The position numbers and the translations under genes were made by a program. The notes beneath the pieces were generated by a model. The model saw only the letters and a list, made by a program, of their open reading frames with translations. It ran no database searches and had not been told where the DNA came from. From the NCBI GenBank assembly GCA_018266295.1, contig JAFEAQ010000006.1:1-64000 (forward strand): a stretch of 64,000 bases of DNA, read 5' to 3'. This document shows, piece after piece, positions 43,333 to 51,116 of the stretch. The stretch comes from Bdellovibrionales bacterium. Its GTDB lineage: Bacteria > Bdellovibrionota > Bdellovibrionia > Bdellovibrionales > Bdellovibrionaceae. Each line of letters begins with the position of its first letter. Positions within the stretch are counted from its first letter, which is position 1.

Positions 43333-44020
43333 CTTCCGCCTTGTAGCCAACGCTCAAAACGGTTTCGATGCTCACTGAGCTATTCGAGATCTTTCTTCTC
43401 AAATGGCTCACATGAGCATCCACAGTTCTCTGAGTGACATGCTTACCGAGGCCCCATACTTGATCCAAAAGCTGATCCCGAGTGAATACCTGGCCTGGGC
43501 GTGAAGAAACGATTTTCAGAATCTTGAATTCATACGGCGTCAATTGAACCGTCTCGCGGCCCACCTGTGCGTTCTGGATCTCGACGGACATATTATTTGA
43601 ATCAATATAGAGATCACCGATTTTGATCTGATTCATATTATCTTGCAACGTGCGAGCAAAACGCAGGCGCGCCTCGATACGGGCGCGGAACTCACTCGCA
43701 TCAAAAGGTTTTGAAACGTAGTCATCAGCACCAATACCAAACGCCGCGACTTTGCTGATCACATCGTTGTCAGAACTGAGGATAATTATAGGAACCATTT
43801 TCGAAGAGAAGGCCTCTTTCAATCCTGGCAAGGCTTTCATTCCATTGCCATCTGGCAAAGAAATATCGAGGAGAACCATATCGAAGCTCTCTCTGCCGTT
43901 TTGCAAAAGCTTGAATGCATCATTCAGAGACTCCGCTTGTATCAAAACATGATCACGCAGGACTGAAGTCAAGTAAAGGTAGAATTCCGTACTATCTTCG
44001 ACACACAAAATTTTCGCCAT
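43316..44020 (-). CDS. OmpR-family response regulator
   Basis: 234 residues. Receiver with acidic residues in ILCVEDSTEF, phospho-acceptor Asp in MVLLDISLPDGNG, LSSDND and SKPFDASEF switch elements; winged-helix output with VQLTPYEFKILKIVSSRPGQVFTRDQLLDQVW, GLGKHVTQRTVDAHVSHLRRKI and VLSVGYKAE. The phrase RTVDAHVSHLRRKI is the recognition helix. No cognate kinase is in the same transcript, but the hybrid kinase and HPt genes are immediately adjacent. Convergent 3' overlap with the HPt gene. Confidence 0.9.
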   Translation of the reverse strand: MAKILCVEDSTEFYLYLTSVLRDHVLIQAESLNDAFKLLQNGRESFDMVLLDISLPDGNGMKALPGLKEAFSSKMVPIIILSSDNDVISKVAAFGIGADDYVSKPFDASEFRARIEARLRFARTLQDNMNQIKIGDLYIDSNNMSVEIQNAQVGRETVQLTPYEFKILKIVSSRPGQVFTRDQLLDQVWGLGKHVTQRTVDAHVSHLRRKISNSSVSIETVLSVGYKAEVRGNS

Positions 44021-44120
44021 AATTCGGGCATTTAAGCAGCGAATTAAGAAATCTTCAAATGAAATTAGATAAAAAACAATATTCGTGGGTCATCCTAACT
44101 TTAGGTATAAGGAGGTGACC

Positions 44121-44591
44121 ATGAACACGTTGACGGACGATCACAGCAATATGGCGTTATCGTTACTTTACGAAATGCCAAAACCGGTAAAAGTGCTGGT
44201 AGTCGAAGACGATAGAATTCAATGGCCACTCTGGGAAAGCATTCTAAAGTCTGCTTATTCGGATGTGGAGATTGACTGGGAGACCACGGAAGCCGGGGCT
44301 GAGGCTCTTCTGCGGCATGCCTACCAAAATAACAGCCCGTATAATCTGGTTATTTCAGATATTTTCCTCGAAGGAAGAGACACTGGAATTGACCTCTGGA
44401 ACCGGTATGGCGAAGCGGCGTATAACTTTGTCTTCGTGAGCGGTCTCACGACAAAAAACTTCGACGCCCTTATGAGTACCATGAGCAATCTACAAGGCGG
44501 TGGGCCTTACTATTTAGAAAAGCCCATCACCCCACGTATGGGGAAAGAGGTTTTGAAAAACCTCACTATTCGCAAAGGAGAAATTGCATGA
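44121..44591 (+). CDS. Single-domain receiver protein
   Basis: 156 residues from the ATG at 44121, which has a perfect AAGGAGGTGACC upstream; an earlier in-frame start reads through that site. Receiver marks: VLVVEDDRIQWPLW (acidic pocket), phospho-acceptor Asp in NLVISDIFLEGRD, switch Ser in FVFVSGLTT and Lys in YYLEKPITPRM. There is no output domain, so it acts by protein contact or as a phosphate sink. The following gene overlaps by four bases (ATGA). It lies beside the kinase/HPt/regulator cluster but runs in its own operon. Confidence 0.85.
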   Translation: MNTLTDDHSNMALSLLYEMPKPVKVLVVEDDRIQWPLWESILKSAYSDVEIDWETTEAGAEALLRHAYQNNSPYNLVISDIFLEGRDTGIDLWNRYGEAAYNFVFVSGLTTKNFDALMSTMSNLQGGGPYYLEKPITPRMGKEVLKNLTIRKGEIA

Positions 44592-44893
44592 TGAATAATA
44601 TCGAACTTAAAACAGATGTGACCAATATTCCTGGCAGCGAGAAATTTATGAAAACTTGCTTTAATGCCCTGGAACGACTGGCCGCTCTGGCTCCTTCGGA
44701 CAACAGTATTCAAATGTCCGTGGACCAAAAGGGAGATAATTATCTCGTCGCCATCACCGTGGCTTCGCAAGAGTTGCGCTTTGCACTCGAGACCGCGGCG
44801 AAAAGTCCTTTCATGGCCTTGGAACAGGCTTTCAAAGATTCCCTCGACAGAGTGATGAAGTGGTCAACATCGCGCCAACTAAAACTTGCATAA
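44588..44893 (+). CDS. Small protein coupled to the receiver gene (HPF-like fold possible)
   Basis: 101 residues. A mixed alpha/beta outline, IELKTDVTNIPGSEKFMKTCFNALERLAALAPSD, then strands IQMSVDQKGDNYLVAITVASQELRFALETAAKSP and a final helix FMALEQAFKDSLDRVMKWS. The beta-alpha-beta-beta-beta-alpha order and 'SPFMALEQAFKDSLDRV' end resemble small ribosome-hibernation (HPF/RaiA) domains, but identity is weak and I give this as a possibility only. ATGA overlap with the receiver gene implies translational coupling, so it is probably regulated by or binds that protein. Confidence 0.5.
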   Translation: MMNNIELKTDVTNIPGSEKFMKTCFNALERLAALAPSDNSIQMSVDQKGDNYLVAITVASQELRFALETAAKSPFMALEQAFKDSLDRVMKWSTSRQLKLA

Positions 44894-44915
44894 GCAAAGA
44901 TCCCGTAGAAGTCAG

Positions 44916-44949
44916 GGCCGGAGTCGTGTGGGACTCCGGCCTTTTTTAT
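44916..44949 (+). terminator. Rho-independent terminator of the receiver operon
   Basis: GGCCGGAGTC and GACTCCGGCC make a perfect 10-bp stem with a six-base loop, followed by TTTTTT. Confidence 0.9.
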
Positions 44950-45048
44950 TTTGTCATTGGATTGTAGGAGCTTCGTCACACAACATCCCAACTAACACGA
45001 TAACGCCAACCAATCCTCTAGGCTCAACATTCCTATAAGGAGGAAACA

Positions 45049-45768
45049 ATGACAACGAAGTCAAAAAGCAGCTCGTCCCGTGGTTCACACAAAGAAGGGC
45101 GCTCTGCTTCTTCATCTCGCGGAGGATCTTACTCCGGAACAAGGCGCGCTAGCAGCTCCCGTTCTGATGACTCTTATGGCAGCTCTATGCAAAACAGAGA
45201 TTCATCTTCAAGAATGAATCGCAACGATCGTTCTGACAGGGATCAATCTCAATCATACCGCGGCGATGACTACCGCGAAATGAGCCCTCGACAAGGTCGC
45301 GGTTACAGCGAAGACTACGAGAGCGACTCACAGCGAGGCGGACGCTATGGCGGAAGTCAACGCTATGGTTCAGACCAACAACAATATGGCGGTCAAAACT
45401 TTGAACAAGACCGTAGCCAATTCAACCGTCCCTCTCGCGGTGGTTACGGGCAAGAACGTCAAGACTATGGCCGCAACTTTGGCCAAGCTGAAGGCGATTA
45501 TCGTGATGAGTTCCGCAGAGACGAAGGCCGCGGCTATCGCGATGACAATGAAGATTACAACTCTGATGAAACACGTATGGGTTCCAGAAGAGGTTACGGC
45601 ATGCGTGAAGGCCGTGACTGGGACGAAAGCGATGATACGGAAGCTTACCAAGAAGCTCTTCGCTCTGGAGCCCACGATGAAGACATTGACGAAGATGAAG
45701 AGCACACTTCTTCTTCCCGTCGTGGCCCACGCCGCGGTGGCCGCTCTAGTTCCCGCGCAAGACACTAG
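45049..45768 (+). CDS. Intrinsically disordered Ser/Arg/Gly/Asp-rich protein
   Basis: 239 residues with almost no hydrophobic core. Three zones: an SR/SG-rich N terminus (KSSSSRGSHKEGRSASSS), a middle of RGG/RYGG and YGxx repeats with Gln, Asp and Tyr (GGRYGGSQRYGSDQQQYGG, RPSRGGYGQERQDYGRNFG), and an acidic stretch (DEDIDEDEEH) before a basic RGPRRGGRSSSRARH tail. This is like eukaryotic RS/RGG RNA-binding or phase-separating regions and unlike typical bacterial proteins. AAGGAGG precedes the ATG. Its reading frame is the one with codon bias of a real gene; the alternate frame from 45347 is a shadow. Function unknown; nucleic-acid binding is inference. Confidence 0.75.
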   Translation: MTTKSKSSSSRGSHKEGRSASSSRGGSYSGTRRASSSRSDDSYGSSMQNRDSSSRMNRNDRSDRDQSQSYRGDDYREMSPRQGRGYSEDYESDSQRGGRYGGSQRYGSDQQQYGGQNFEQDRSQFNRPSRGGYGQERQDYGRNFGQAEGDYRDEFRRDEGRGYRDDNEDYNSDETRMGSRRGYGMREGRDWDESDDTEAYQEALRSGAHDEDIDEDEEHTSSSRRGPRRGGRSSSRARH

Positions 45769-45783
45769 TTCTTGCTTCAGCCA

Positions 45784-45816
45784 AAAGCCCGCATGAAAAT
45801 TGCGGGCTTTTCTTTT
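45784..45816 (+). terminator. Rho-independent terminator after the disordered protein
   Basis: AAAGCCCGCA and TGCGGGCTTT arms around TGAAAAT, then TTCTTTT. Confidence 0.85.
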
Positions 45817-45865
45817 CGATTTGTTTCTATTTGTTTTCCAATTTCGTTCTATGGAAGGAGTTCGT

Positions 45866-46837
45866 ATGGCCAAAGTCGGAGAAAAGTTTAAACCCCTGAA
45901 TCAGCAAACCATCGTGATCACCGGCGCTTCGAGTGGCATAGGACTTGCCACTGCAGAAATGGCGGCAAAAAAACGGGCTCGTGTTGTTATCTCTTCGCGC
46001 AACTTCGAAGACCTCGAGCGGATCGCTGAAAAACTGAACTCTCGTGGAGGCAACGTCCTTCCCGTAAGAGCTGACGTCACGAGATACGCAGATCTTGAAA
46101 GTCTTGCGGTTCAAGCGGTTGCCGCCTTTGGACCCATCGACACGTGGGTGAATAATGCCGGCGGCTCGATCTATGGACCGCTCTTGGAGATTCCCGAGCA
46201 AGAAGAACGCGCACTTTTTGAAATGAATTTCTGGAGTATTCGTAACGGCTGTCACGTCGCTGTGGCATCGATGCGCGACCGCGGCGGCGTCATCATCAAT
46301 CTTGGCAGTGAAGTTTCAGACCGCTCCATTCCATTGCAAGGCATGTACGCCGCCACCAAACATGCCATCAAAGCTTATACAGACGCACTTCGTATGGAAC
46401 TTGAACATGATGGCGTTCCGATTGCCGTGAGCCTCATTCGTCCGACAGCGATCAATACGCCATTTCCCGACCATGCCGTCAATCATCTTCGCAACGGCGA
46501 ACCCTCACTCCCCGATCCGACCTTGCATCCGGACTTCGTTGCCAAAGCTATTCTTGAGTGCGCCGAAAAGCCAAAGCGCGATATCTACGTCGGTCTGCCT
46601 TCGAAGATGGCCTCCATCATGGAATTCTTCATGCCTCGGGTAGCCGATAAAGAAAGTGAAAGAAGCGGTTATCAAGGTCAAAGCCGAGGAACCCGCCTTG
46701 AGCACTCATCAGAACATGAGGGCCTCAACCATGCTCCGGATCAAGAGGGTGAGCTTCTCGGTCACCACATCGGAAAAACAAAAACCCAAGGAGAAATGAA
46801 TAACTCCCACATCACCGACTCAAAGAGTCTCCACTAA
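45866..46837 (+). CDS. Short-chain dehydrogenase/reductase with disordered C-terminal tail
   Basis: 323 residues from the ATG at 45866, set by GGAAGGAG five bases upstream; an earlier in-frame start lies in the terminator. Classical SDR: NAD(P) motif TGASSGIG at about 18-25, NNAGG at about 98-102, catalytic Ser in LGSEVSDR and YAATK (Tyr and Lys) at about 168-172. After the about 275-residue domain there is a hydrophilic His/Glu/Gly tail (SRGTRLEHSSEHEGLNHAPDQEG). Substrate unknown. Twenty bases before the Gfo/Idh/MocA gene, so the two oxidoreductases are likely one operon. Confidence 0.9.
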   Translation: MAKVGEKFKPLNQQTIVITGASSGIGLATAEMAAKKRARVVISSRNFEDLERIAEKLNSRGGNVLPVRADVTRYADLESLAVQAVAAFGPIDTWVNNAGGSIYGPLLEIPEQEERALFEMNFWSIRNGCHVAVASMRDRGGVIINLGSEVSDRSIPLQGMYAATKHAIKAYTDALRMELEHDGVPIAVSLIRPTAINTPFPDHAVNHLRNGEPSLPDPTLHPDFVAKAILECAEKPKRDIYVGLPSKMASIMEFFMPRVADKESERSGYQGQSRGTRLEHSSEHEGLNHAPDQEGELLGHHIGKTKTQGEMNNSHITDSKSLH

Positions 46838-46856
46838 AAGACGCAAGGAGCGCACC

Positions 46857-47957
46857 ATGAATAAAAAAATTCGTTACGCCGTCGTTGGGCTCGGACACAT
46901 TGCTCAAGTGGCGATGATTCCCGCTTTTAAAAATGCCCGCAGCAACTCAGAACTTGTCGCCTTGGTTTCAGGCGATCAAAAGAAACTCGACGTTCTTGGA
47001 AAACGATACAAGGTACCTCACTTATTTCACTACGCCCAATTTGAAGAAATGCTTGCGCAAGATCTGGTGGATGCAGTTTATATTTCAACCCCGAATGTAA
47101 TGCATACAGAATTTGCCATTCTTGCTGCACGCTACGGAGTGCATGTTCTTTCTGAAAAGCCCCTGGCCACAACAGAAGAAGAATGCGTAAAGATACTCCG
47201 TGCCGCGCGCACTCACAAAATTAAATTCATGACAGCCTACCGCTTGCACTTTGAGCCGGCAAATCTCGAAGTGGTCAACATCGTTAAATCAAAAAAAATC
47301 GGCGACCCTCGCTTGTTTGTCTCTTCCTTTACCAATCAGATTAAAGACCGCACCAACATCCGCCTCAAAAAGCAAATGGGTGGCGGTCCAATGTGGGATA
47401 TCGGCATTTACTGCTTAAATGCTTCTCGTTATCTCTTTCAAGATGAGCCGATCGAAGTCTTTGCAATGAAAGCCTCCGGCTCAGATTCCCGTTTCCGTGA
47501 AGTCGAAGAGATGATGACCGTCAGCTTGCGCTTTCCGAAAAAGCGGCTGGCAACGTTTGCTATCAGCTACGGGGCTGAGTCCTGCGCGGTTTTTGACATC
47601 TTCGGCTCAAAGGGACATGTAAACTTAGAAAATGCCTACGACTACGCCGAAGACATGAAAATGACAATCACGAAGAATGAGAAAAAAAAGATCCATCAAT
47701 TTAAAAAACACGATCAGTTCGGGCCCGAGCTCAAATACTTCTCAGATTGTATTTTGAAAAACCGCGAGCCCGAACCTTCTGCTGAAGAAGGCCTGCTGGA
47801 CGTTCGCGTGATCGAAGCCATCTACGAATCCGCAGAGACCGGCCGGCCCGTGCGCCTTGATCATAAACGTAAAAGTGTGCGCCCTAGCCTGCGCCAATCC
47901 AATCGCCGACCGATGCATCGTGAACCAAAGCTAGTCCATGCCCGTGCGGAAAGTTAA
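46857..47957 (+). CDS. Gfo/Idh/MocA-family oxidoreductase
   Basis: 366 residues. N-terminal Rossmann domain with VVGLGHIAQVAMIPAF (GxGxxA-type nucleotide motif), VYISTPNVMHTEF and HVLSEKPLATTEEE (EKP carries the conserved catalytic Lys). C-terminal beta-sheet domain with GGGPMWDIGIYCLNASRYLF (the family's D..G.h.id element). The last 35 residues are a basic tail (KRKSVRPSLRQSNRRPMHREPK), unlike the core and mirroring the disordered tail of the SDR partner. Sugar or inositol-type dehydrogenase; substrate unknown. GCAAGGAG precedes the ATG. Confidence 0.9.
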   Translation: MNKKIRYAVVGLGHIAQVAMIPAFKNARSNSELVALVSGDQKKLDVLGKRYKVPHLFHYAQFEEMLAQDLVDAVYISTPNVMHTEFAILAARYGVHVLSEKPLATTEEECVKILRAARTHKIKFMTAYRLHFEPANLEVVNIVKSKKIGDPRLFVSSFTNQIKDRTNIRLKKQMGGGPMWDIGIYCLNASRYLFQDEPIEVFAMKASGSDSRFREVEEMMTVSLRFPKKRLATFAISYGAESCAVFDIFGSKGHVNLENAYDYAEDMKMTITKNEKKKIHQFKKHDQFGPELKYFSDCILKNREPEPSAEEGLLDVRVIEAIYESAETGRPVRLDHKRKSVRPSLRQSNRRPMHREPKLVHARAES

Positions 47958-48077
47958 CTAGAGTCCCGCTGCGAGTCCGAAAACCGACAAAGGCCGTCCG
48001 GATCCTCGTTCCGGGCGTCCTTGGCTGGGCCCTATGGGGGATTTGAAACTGGCGCTGTCTTTGCTCTAAGCATCGGC

Positions 48078-49538
48078 ATGAAACTAAAATCCCTCGTTCG
48101 TGAGAACAATTCACTGGTGCCGGTTGAAATCGAGATCACTCTTTTACCGGGTTTGCCGACGATTCAATTCCTCGGCCTGCCCGATCAGATTATCAAAGAA
48201 AGCATTCACCGGATTAAGAGCGCCATCCGCCAGCAGGGCTTTGAATTTCCACGCGCACAGCAAGTGTTCGTGAATATTCGTCCCAATCACTTAAAGAAAT
48301 CTTCGCGCGGACTCGAGCTTGCGGTCGCAGCCGGTATTCTTTGGGAAACCGGCGAAGTTCCGCCGCCGCCTCTGCCGGAAAAATTCTACATCTACGGCGA
48401 ACTCGGCCTCAGCGGCGACGTCTTTGAGCCCGAAGACCTGGCAAGCGATTTTGAAGGCAGCGAAGAGTGTCATGTTTTGACGGGAACATTGAGCTCGCTC
48501 TGCTGTCCGTTTCCACGAAGAGTGGTGCATGAATTAAAAAACCTGGCACAGCCCGTATTTCATCCTCCCGAGATGAAAACTCTGAAGGTCGAGCGCCCCC
48601 AAGAAGGATTGGATTTTTATTACACTGAAGAACAGGCCAAGGTTTTATCCGTGGTAGCCCTCGGAGGCCATTCGTTGTTGTTGGCGGGCCCCTCCGGCTC
48701 GGGAAAGACCACCATGGCAAAAGCCCTGCCGGCTTTGATGTCTGAGCCCCGTCCTGAAGAGATCCTCGAGATTAAGAAAATCAACAAGGACCTCCATGAT
48801 GGAGACAGTTTATGGAGGCCTGTGATTCACCCTCACCATTCAAGCACCCCTCTAGCCTTGATTGGTGGGGGCGTTCCCCCGAAGCCCGGCGAGTTAAGCC
48901 GGGCTCATCGGGGACTTTTGATTTTAGATGAACTTTTGGAATTCGATCCAAAAGTCCAAGAAACTCTGCGCGAGCCGATGGAGGAAGGGGCCCTGCGCCT
49001 ATCCCGCGGCACACGTGCAGTGAAATATCCGGCGATGGCTCAAGTGGTGGCGACCACGAACCTCTGCCCTTGTGGTGATTTCACTCCAGGAAATAAACCT
49101 TCGTGCCGGTTTTCGAAACATCGCTGCCAGTCTTATTCGCAGAGATTGTCGGGACCTGTGATTGACCGCTTTGAGATCCTGCACTTCTCGCAACTGCAAC
49201 GTCGTCGCGCCGGCGATCCGGCCACTCATGGTCTTATTCGCGGCGATGAAATCCTCGCACAGGTCAGTGAAGCCCGGGCTTGGATGAGAGAGCGCGGCCG
49301 CAACAACACCCCGAACTCGCGCCGCCCGATTGCGGAGCTTGAGGGCGAGTGGGATAGCTTCTTTTTTGAGCACATGATGAACCGAGACCTCGGTTCGCAC
49401 CGCCGCTACCAAGCAACGCTTCGTGTTGCGAGGAGTTTTGCGGACTTAGAAAGGGTGGAAAATGTTCAAGGGCGCCATTTTGACCTGGCTTTGAACATCA
49501 CATGGAAGCCTTTTGAGAAGTTGAAACGTTGGGATTAG
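48078..49538 (+). CDS. comM: ComM/YifB-family Mg-chelatase-like AAA+ ATPase
   Basis: 486 residues from the ATG at 48078 (MKLKSLVREN); an upstream TTG extension is unlikely. N-terminal Lon-protease-like domain with GLPTIQFLGLPDQIIKESIHRIKSAI, then AAA+ Mg-chelatase domain: Walker A GPSGSGKTT, Walker B GLLILDELLEFDPKVQ, REPMEEGALRLSR, a zinc-type cluster NLCPCGDFTPGNKPSCRFSKHRC, and the C-terminal YQATLRVARSFADLE. In other bacteria ComM is a branch-migration helicase in natural transformation. Four cysteines (CPC...C...C) agree with the usual pattern. Confidence 0.9.
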   Translation: MKLKSLVRENNSLVPVEIEITLLPGLPTIQFLGLPDQIIKESIHRIKSAIRQQGFEFPRAQQVFVNIRPNHLKKSSRGLELAVAAGILWETGEVPPPPLPEKFYIYGELGLSGDVFEPEDLASDFEGSEECHVLTGTLSSLCCPFPRRVVHELKNLAQPVFHPPEMKTLKVERPQEGLDFYYTEEQAKVLSVVALGGHSLLLAGPSGSGKTTMAKALPALMSEPRPEEILEIKKINKDLHDGDSLWRPVIHPHHSSTPLALIGGGVPPKPGELSRAHRGLLILDELLEFDPKVQETLREPMEEGALRLSRGTRAVKYPAMAQVVATTNLCPCGDFTPGNKPSCRFSKHRCQSYSQRLSGPVIDRFEILHFSQLQRRRAGDPATHGLIRGDEILAQVSEARAWMRERGRNNTPNSRRPIAELEGEWDSFFFEHMMNRDLGSHRRYQATLRVARSFADLERVENVQGRHFDLALNITWKPFEKLKRWD

Positions 49539-49544
49539 TTGACT

Positions 49545-49581
49545 CAGAGCCCAGAAACCATTAGTTTGGGTTCTCTTTTGA
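49545..49581 (+). terminator. Terminator of comM
   Basis: Imperfect stem GAGCCCAGAAAC with GTTTGGGTTCTC around CATTA, followed by TTTTG, just ahead of the tRNA gene. Confidence 0.65.
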
Positions 49582-49588
49582 CCCAATG

Positions 49589-49662
49589 GTGGTGTGGCCG
49601 AGGGGTTAGGCAGAGCTCTGCAAAAGCTCGTACATCGGTTCAAGTCCGGTCACCACCTCCAA
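49589..49662 (+). tRNA. tRNA-Cys (GCA), CCA encoded
   Basis: Complete cloverleaf of 74 bases including CCA. Acceptor GGTGGTG pairs CACCACC, D-arm GCCGAGGGGTTAGGC, anticodon stem GAGCT/AGCTC with loop CTGCAAA (anticodon GCA at 49621-49623), T-arm ATCGG-TTCAAGT-CCGGT. The base before CCA is T (U73), the cysteine identity element. Confidence 0.95.
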
Positions 49663-49807
49663 ATTTTGCTGCCGCAAAATTAGAAAATAGATAATTGAAA
49701 ATCGAAAATAGAAGAAACGCATCCGAAGACGAGCAGCAAAATTTCGTCTATTGTCTATTATCCATTCTCCGGTCTTCTTGCCCATCACTTCGCGATGAGG
49801 CTCTACG

Positions 49808-49845
49808 CAAAAAAAATCGCAGGAAACTGGGAGTTATCCTGCGAT
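49808..49845 (-). terminator. Rho-independent terminator of the secreted-protein gene 49877-50203
   Basis: On the minus strand ATCGCAGGA and TCCTGCGAT arms with a 13-base loop are followed by TTTTTTTT. About 30 bases after the stop. Confidence 0.85.
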
Positions 49846-49876
49846 CTTTTTGGATTTGTTGGTTTTGGTTTTAATA

Positions 49877-50203
49877 CTAGTTTGGAGCTGGGGCTCCTGG
49901 GGCTGCTACGTTTGTGCTTAGGAATTTGCAATACCAGCCTTTGTAGAATGCAGGGGCTGAAGATGTTGCTGTGATTGTTTCGCCGTTTGCTACTACTTTA
50001 TTTACGATCGTTTCGAATGTGTATGTTGAGCCATGGGCGCCTTCGAGTTCGAAAGAGGCGCGTTTCATGTATTTTGTGCCTCCGTCGTTTGTATACGTGC
50101 ACACTTGTTGGCCGCCCTGTCTCGACAAAGTGCCGTAGTTGCTCTCAAGAGCGTGGGCAGAAAAAGCAAAAGCAGATACGATTAAAGCGATAGGTAATTT
50201 CAT
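49877..50203 (-). CDS. Small secreted protein
   Basis: 108 residues from the ATG at 50203, which has CGGAGGATC upstream; the in-frame upstream extension is polar and lacks this. Signal peptide MKLPIALIVSAFAFSAHA, mature part with two cysteines (QVCTYTND, WYCKFL) and a beta-strand pattern (YMKRASFELEGAHGSTYTFETIV). It ends in an Ala/Pro/Gly tail (VAAPGAPAPN). Own terminator at 49808-49845. No family recognised. Confidence 0.7.
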   Translation of the reverse strand: MKLPIALIVSAFAFSAHALESNYGTLSRQGGQQVCTYTNDGGTKYMKRASFELEGAHGSTYTFETIVNKVVANGETITATSSAPAFYKGWYCKFLSTNVAAPGAPAPN

Positions 50204-50601
50204 TAAAGATCCTCCGTTTGTTGTTTCGGAGATCACTAACAGCCGAGTTTAAACCTCGTCAAACCCCAACTCCGCGGGATTTTTTTCGCCGGTTTCAATA
50301 TTTTAATTTGTGAATTTATAGACCAACCAAAAGCTGCGGAAAATGTCTTGGGAGCATAGATTGCATTGGGCTTTAAAAATATTTGGCGGCGTTGAAATTT
50401 TTTAAGCTCGCAAAATATTTTGAATTTTACTCGCTCCATATCCGGATTATATTCGCAAAACTTCCACTTCACTCTGTATAATTGACTACCTATTGAGAAT
50501 CCGCGGAGCTTGATGGCCGTCCTAAAGATTCAAACGTCTGTCCCTGGACTTGTATTTCTGAAATTATTGAAACCTGATGGGCTATAAATTACGATTTTAT
50601 C
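50204..50601. other. 398-base AT-rich divergent promoter region
   Basis: Between a leftward and a rightward gene. It is AT-rich (for example AAATATTTTGAATTTTACTCG near 50410-50430) and carries no protein-like ORF, hairpin or repeat that I can support. Probably holds both promoters. Confidence 0.4.
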
Positions 50602-51009
50602 ATGATCGAAATTATTGCCGGGGTTTGGGCTACTTGTTTTTTGATTTCCCTTCCGATTACTTTTTGGAATGTGCGGTCTGTAGTTCAGAAAGCGAAGTCG
50701 CCGCAGTTTAAGACTTTGAATTTAAATCTGGCGAAGGTGGGGATGTTTTGGAGCCTTTCTTCGGATGGGTTTCAGCCCCTCGGCGAACGAACCGCCAAAG
50801 ACGACACTCGCAAAGCGATGCGCAGTTATATGCTCATTGGTGGTCTCGGCATCTTCAGCGTTATCGGCTTGCTATTGCTGATTGCTGTGAGTCTTTCGAT
50901 GCATCTTCTTGTGAATCGCACGGCTCAACGGGTTTTTGCTAGCGAGCTCACCCAGAATCCGAATCTGGACGCCGAAGCCACTCAAGCGCTTGTGACTTCG
51001 CTCTCTTAA
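50602..51009 (+). CDS. Small membrane protein
   Basis: 135 residues with two hydrophobic segments (about 4-22, IIAGVWATCFLISLPITFW, and about 78-103, LIGGLGIFSVIGLLLLIAV), the polar stretch between them (RSVVQKAKSPQFKTLNLNLAKVG) and a polar C-terminal tail. A two-helix hairpin in the inner membrane is likely. No family recognised. A terminator follows. Confidence 0.6.
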   Translation: MIEIIAGVWATCFLISLPITFWNVRSVVQKAKSPQFKTLNLNLAKVGMFWSLSSDGFQPLGERTAKDDTRKAMRSYMLIGGLGIFSVIGLLLLIAVSLSMHLLVNRTAQRVFASELTQNPNLDAEATQALVTSLS

Positions 51010-51015
51010 AAAACT

Positions 51016-51043
51016 AAAGGCCCTTTTTCAGGGCCTCTTTTTA
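51016..51043 (+). terminator. Rho-independent terminator after 50602-51009
   Basis: AGGCCC and GGGCCT stem with a TTTTTCA loop and a CTTTTT tail. Confidence 0.75.
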
Positions 51044-51066
51044 AATGCTTTTTCTGTTTTGAGTTC

Positions 51067-51108
51067 CCTCTGATTATGGTCAACCTTTAGGTTTACGATA
51101 AACCGAGG
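51067..51108. repeat. 42-bp palindromic (REP-like) repeat, copy 1
   Basis: Imperfect palindrome opening CCTCTGATTATGGTCAACCT and closing GAGG; the centre is AACCTTTAGGTT. 36 of 42 positions match copy 2 at 59200-59241, in the same orientation. It ends eight bases before the stop of the Xer recombinase gene (51117), on its 3' side. Confidence 0.85.
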
Positions 51109-51116
51109 AGCCTTGC

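Noticed and set aside
45347-45796. 149-residue ORF in the alternate frame of the disordered protein
   Set aside because: Met/Ala/Thr/Lys-rich frame-shift product of a repetitive sequence; the 45049 frame has the ribosome binding site and terminator.
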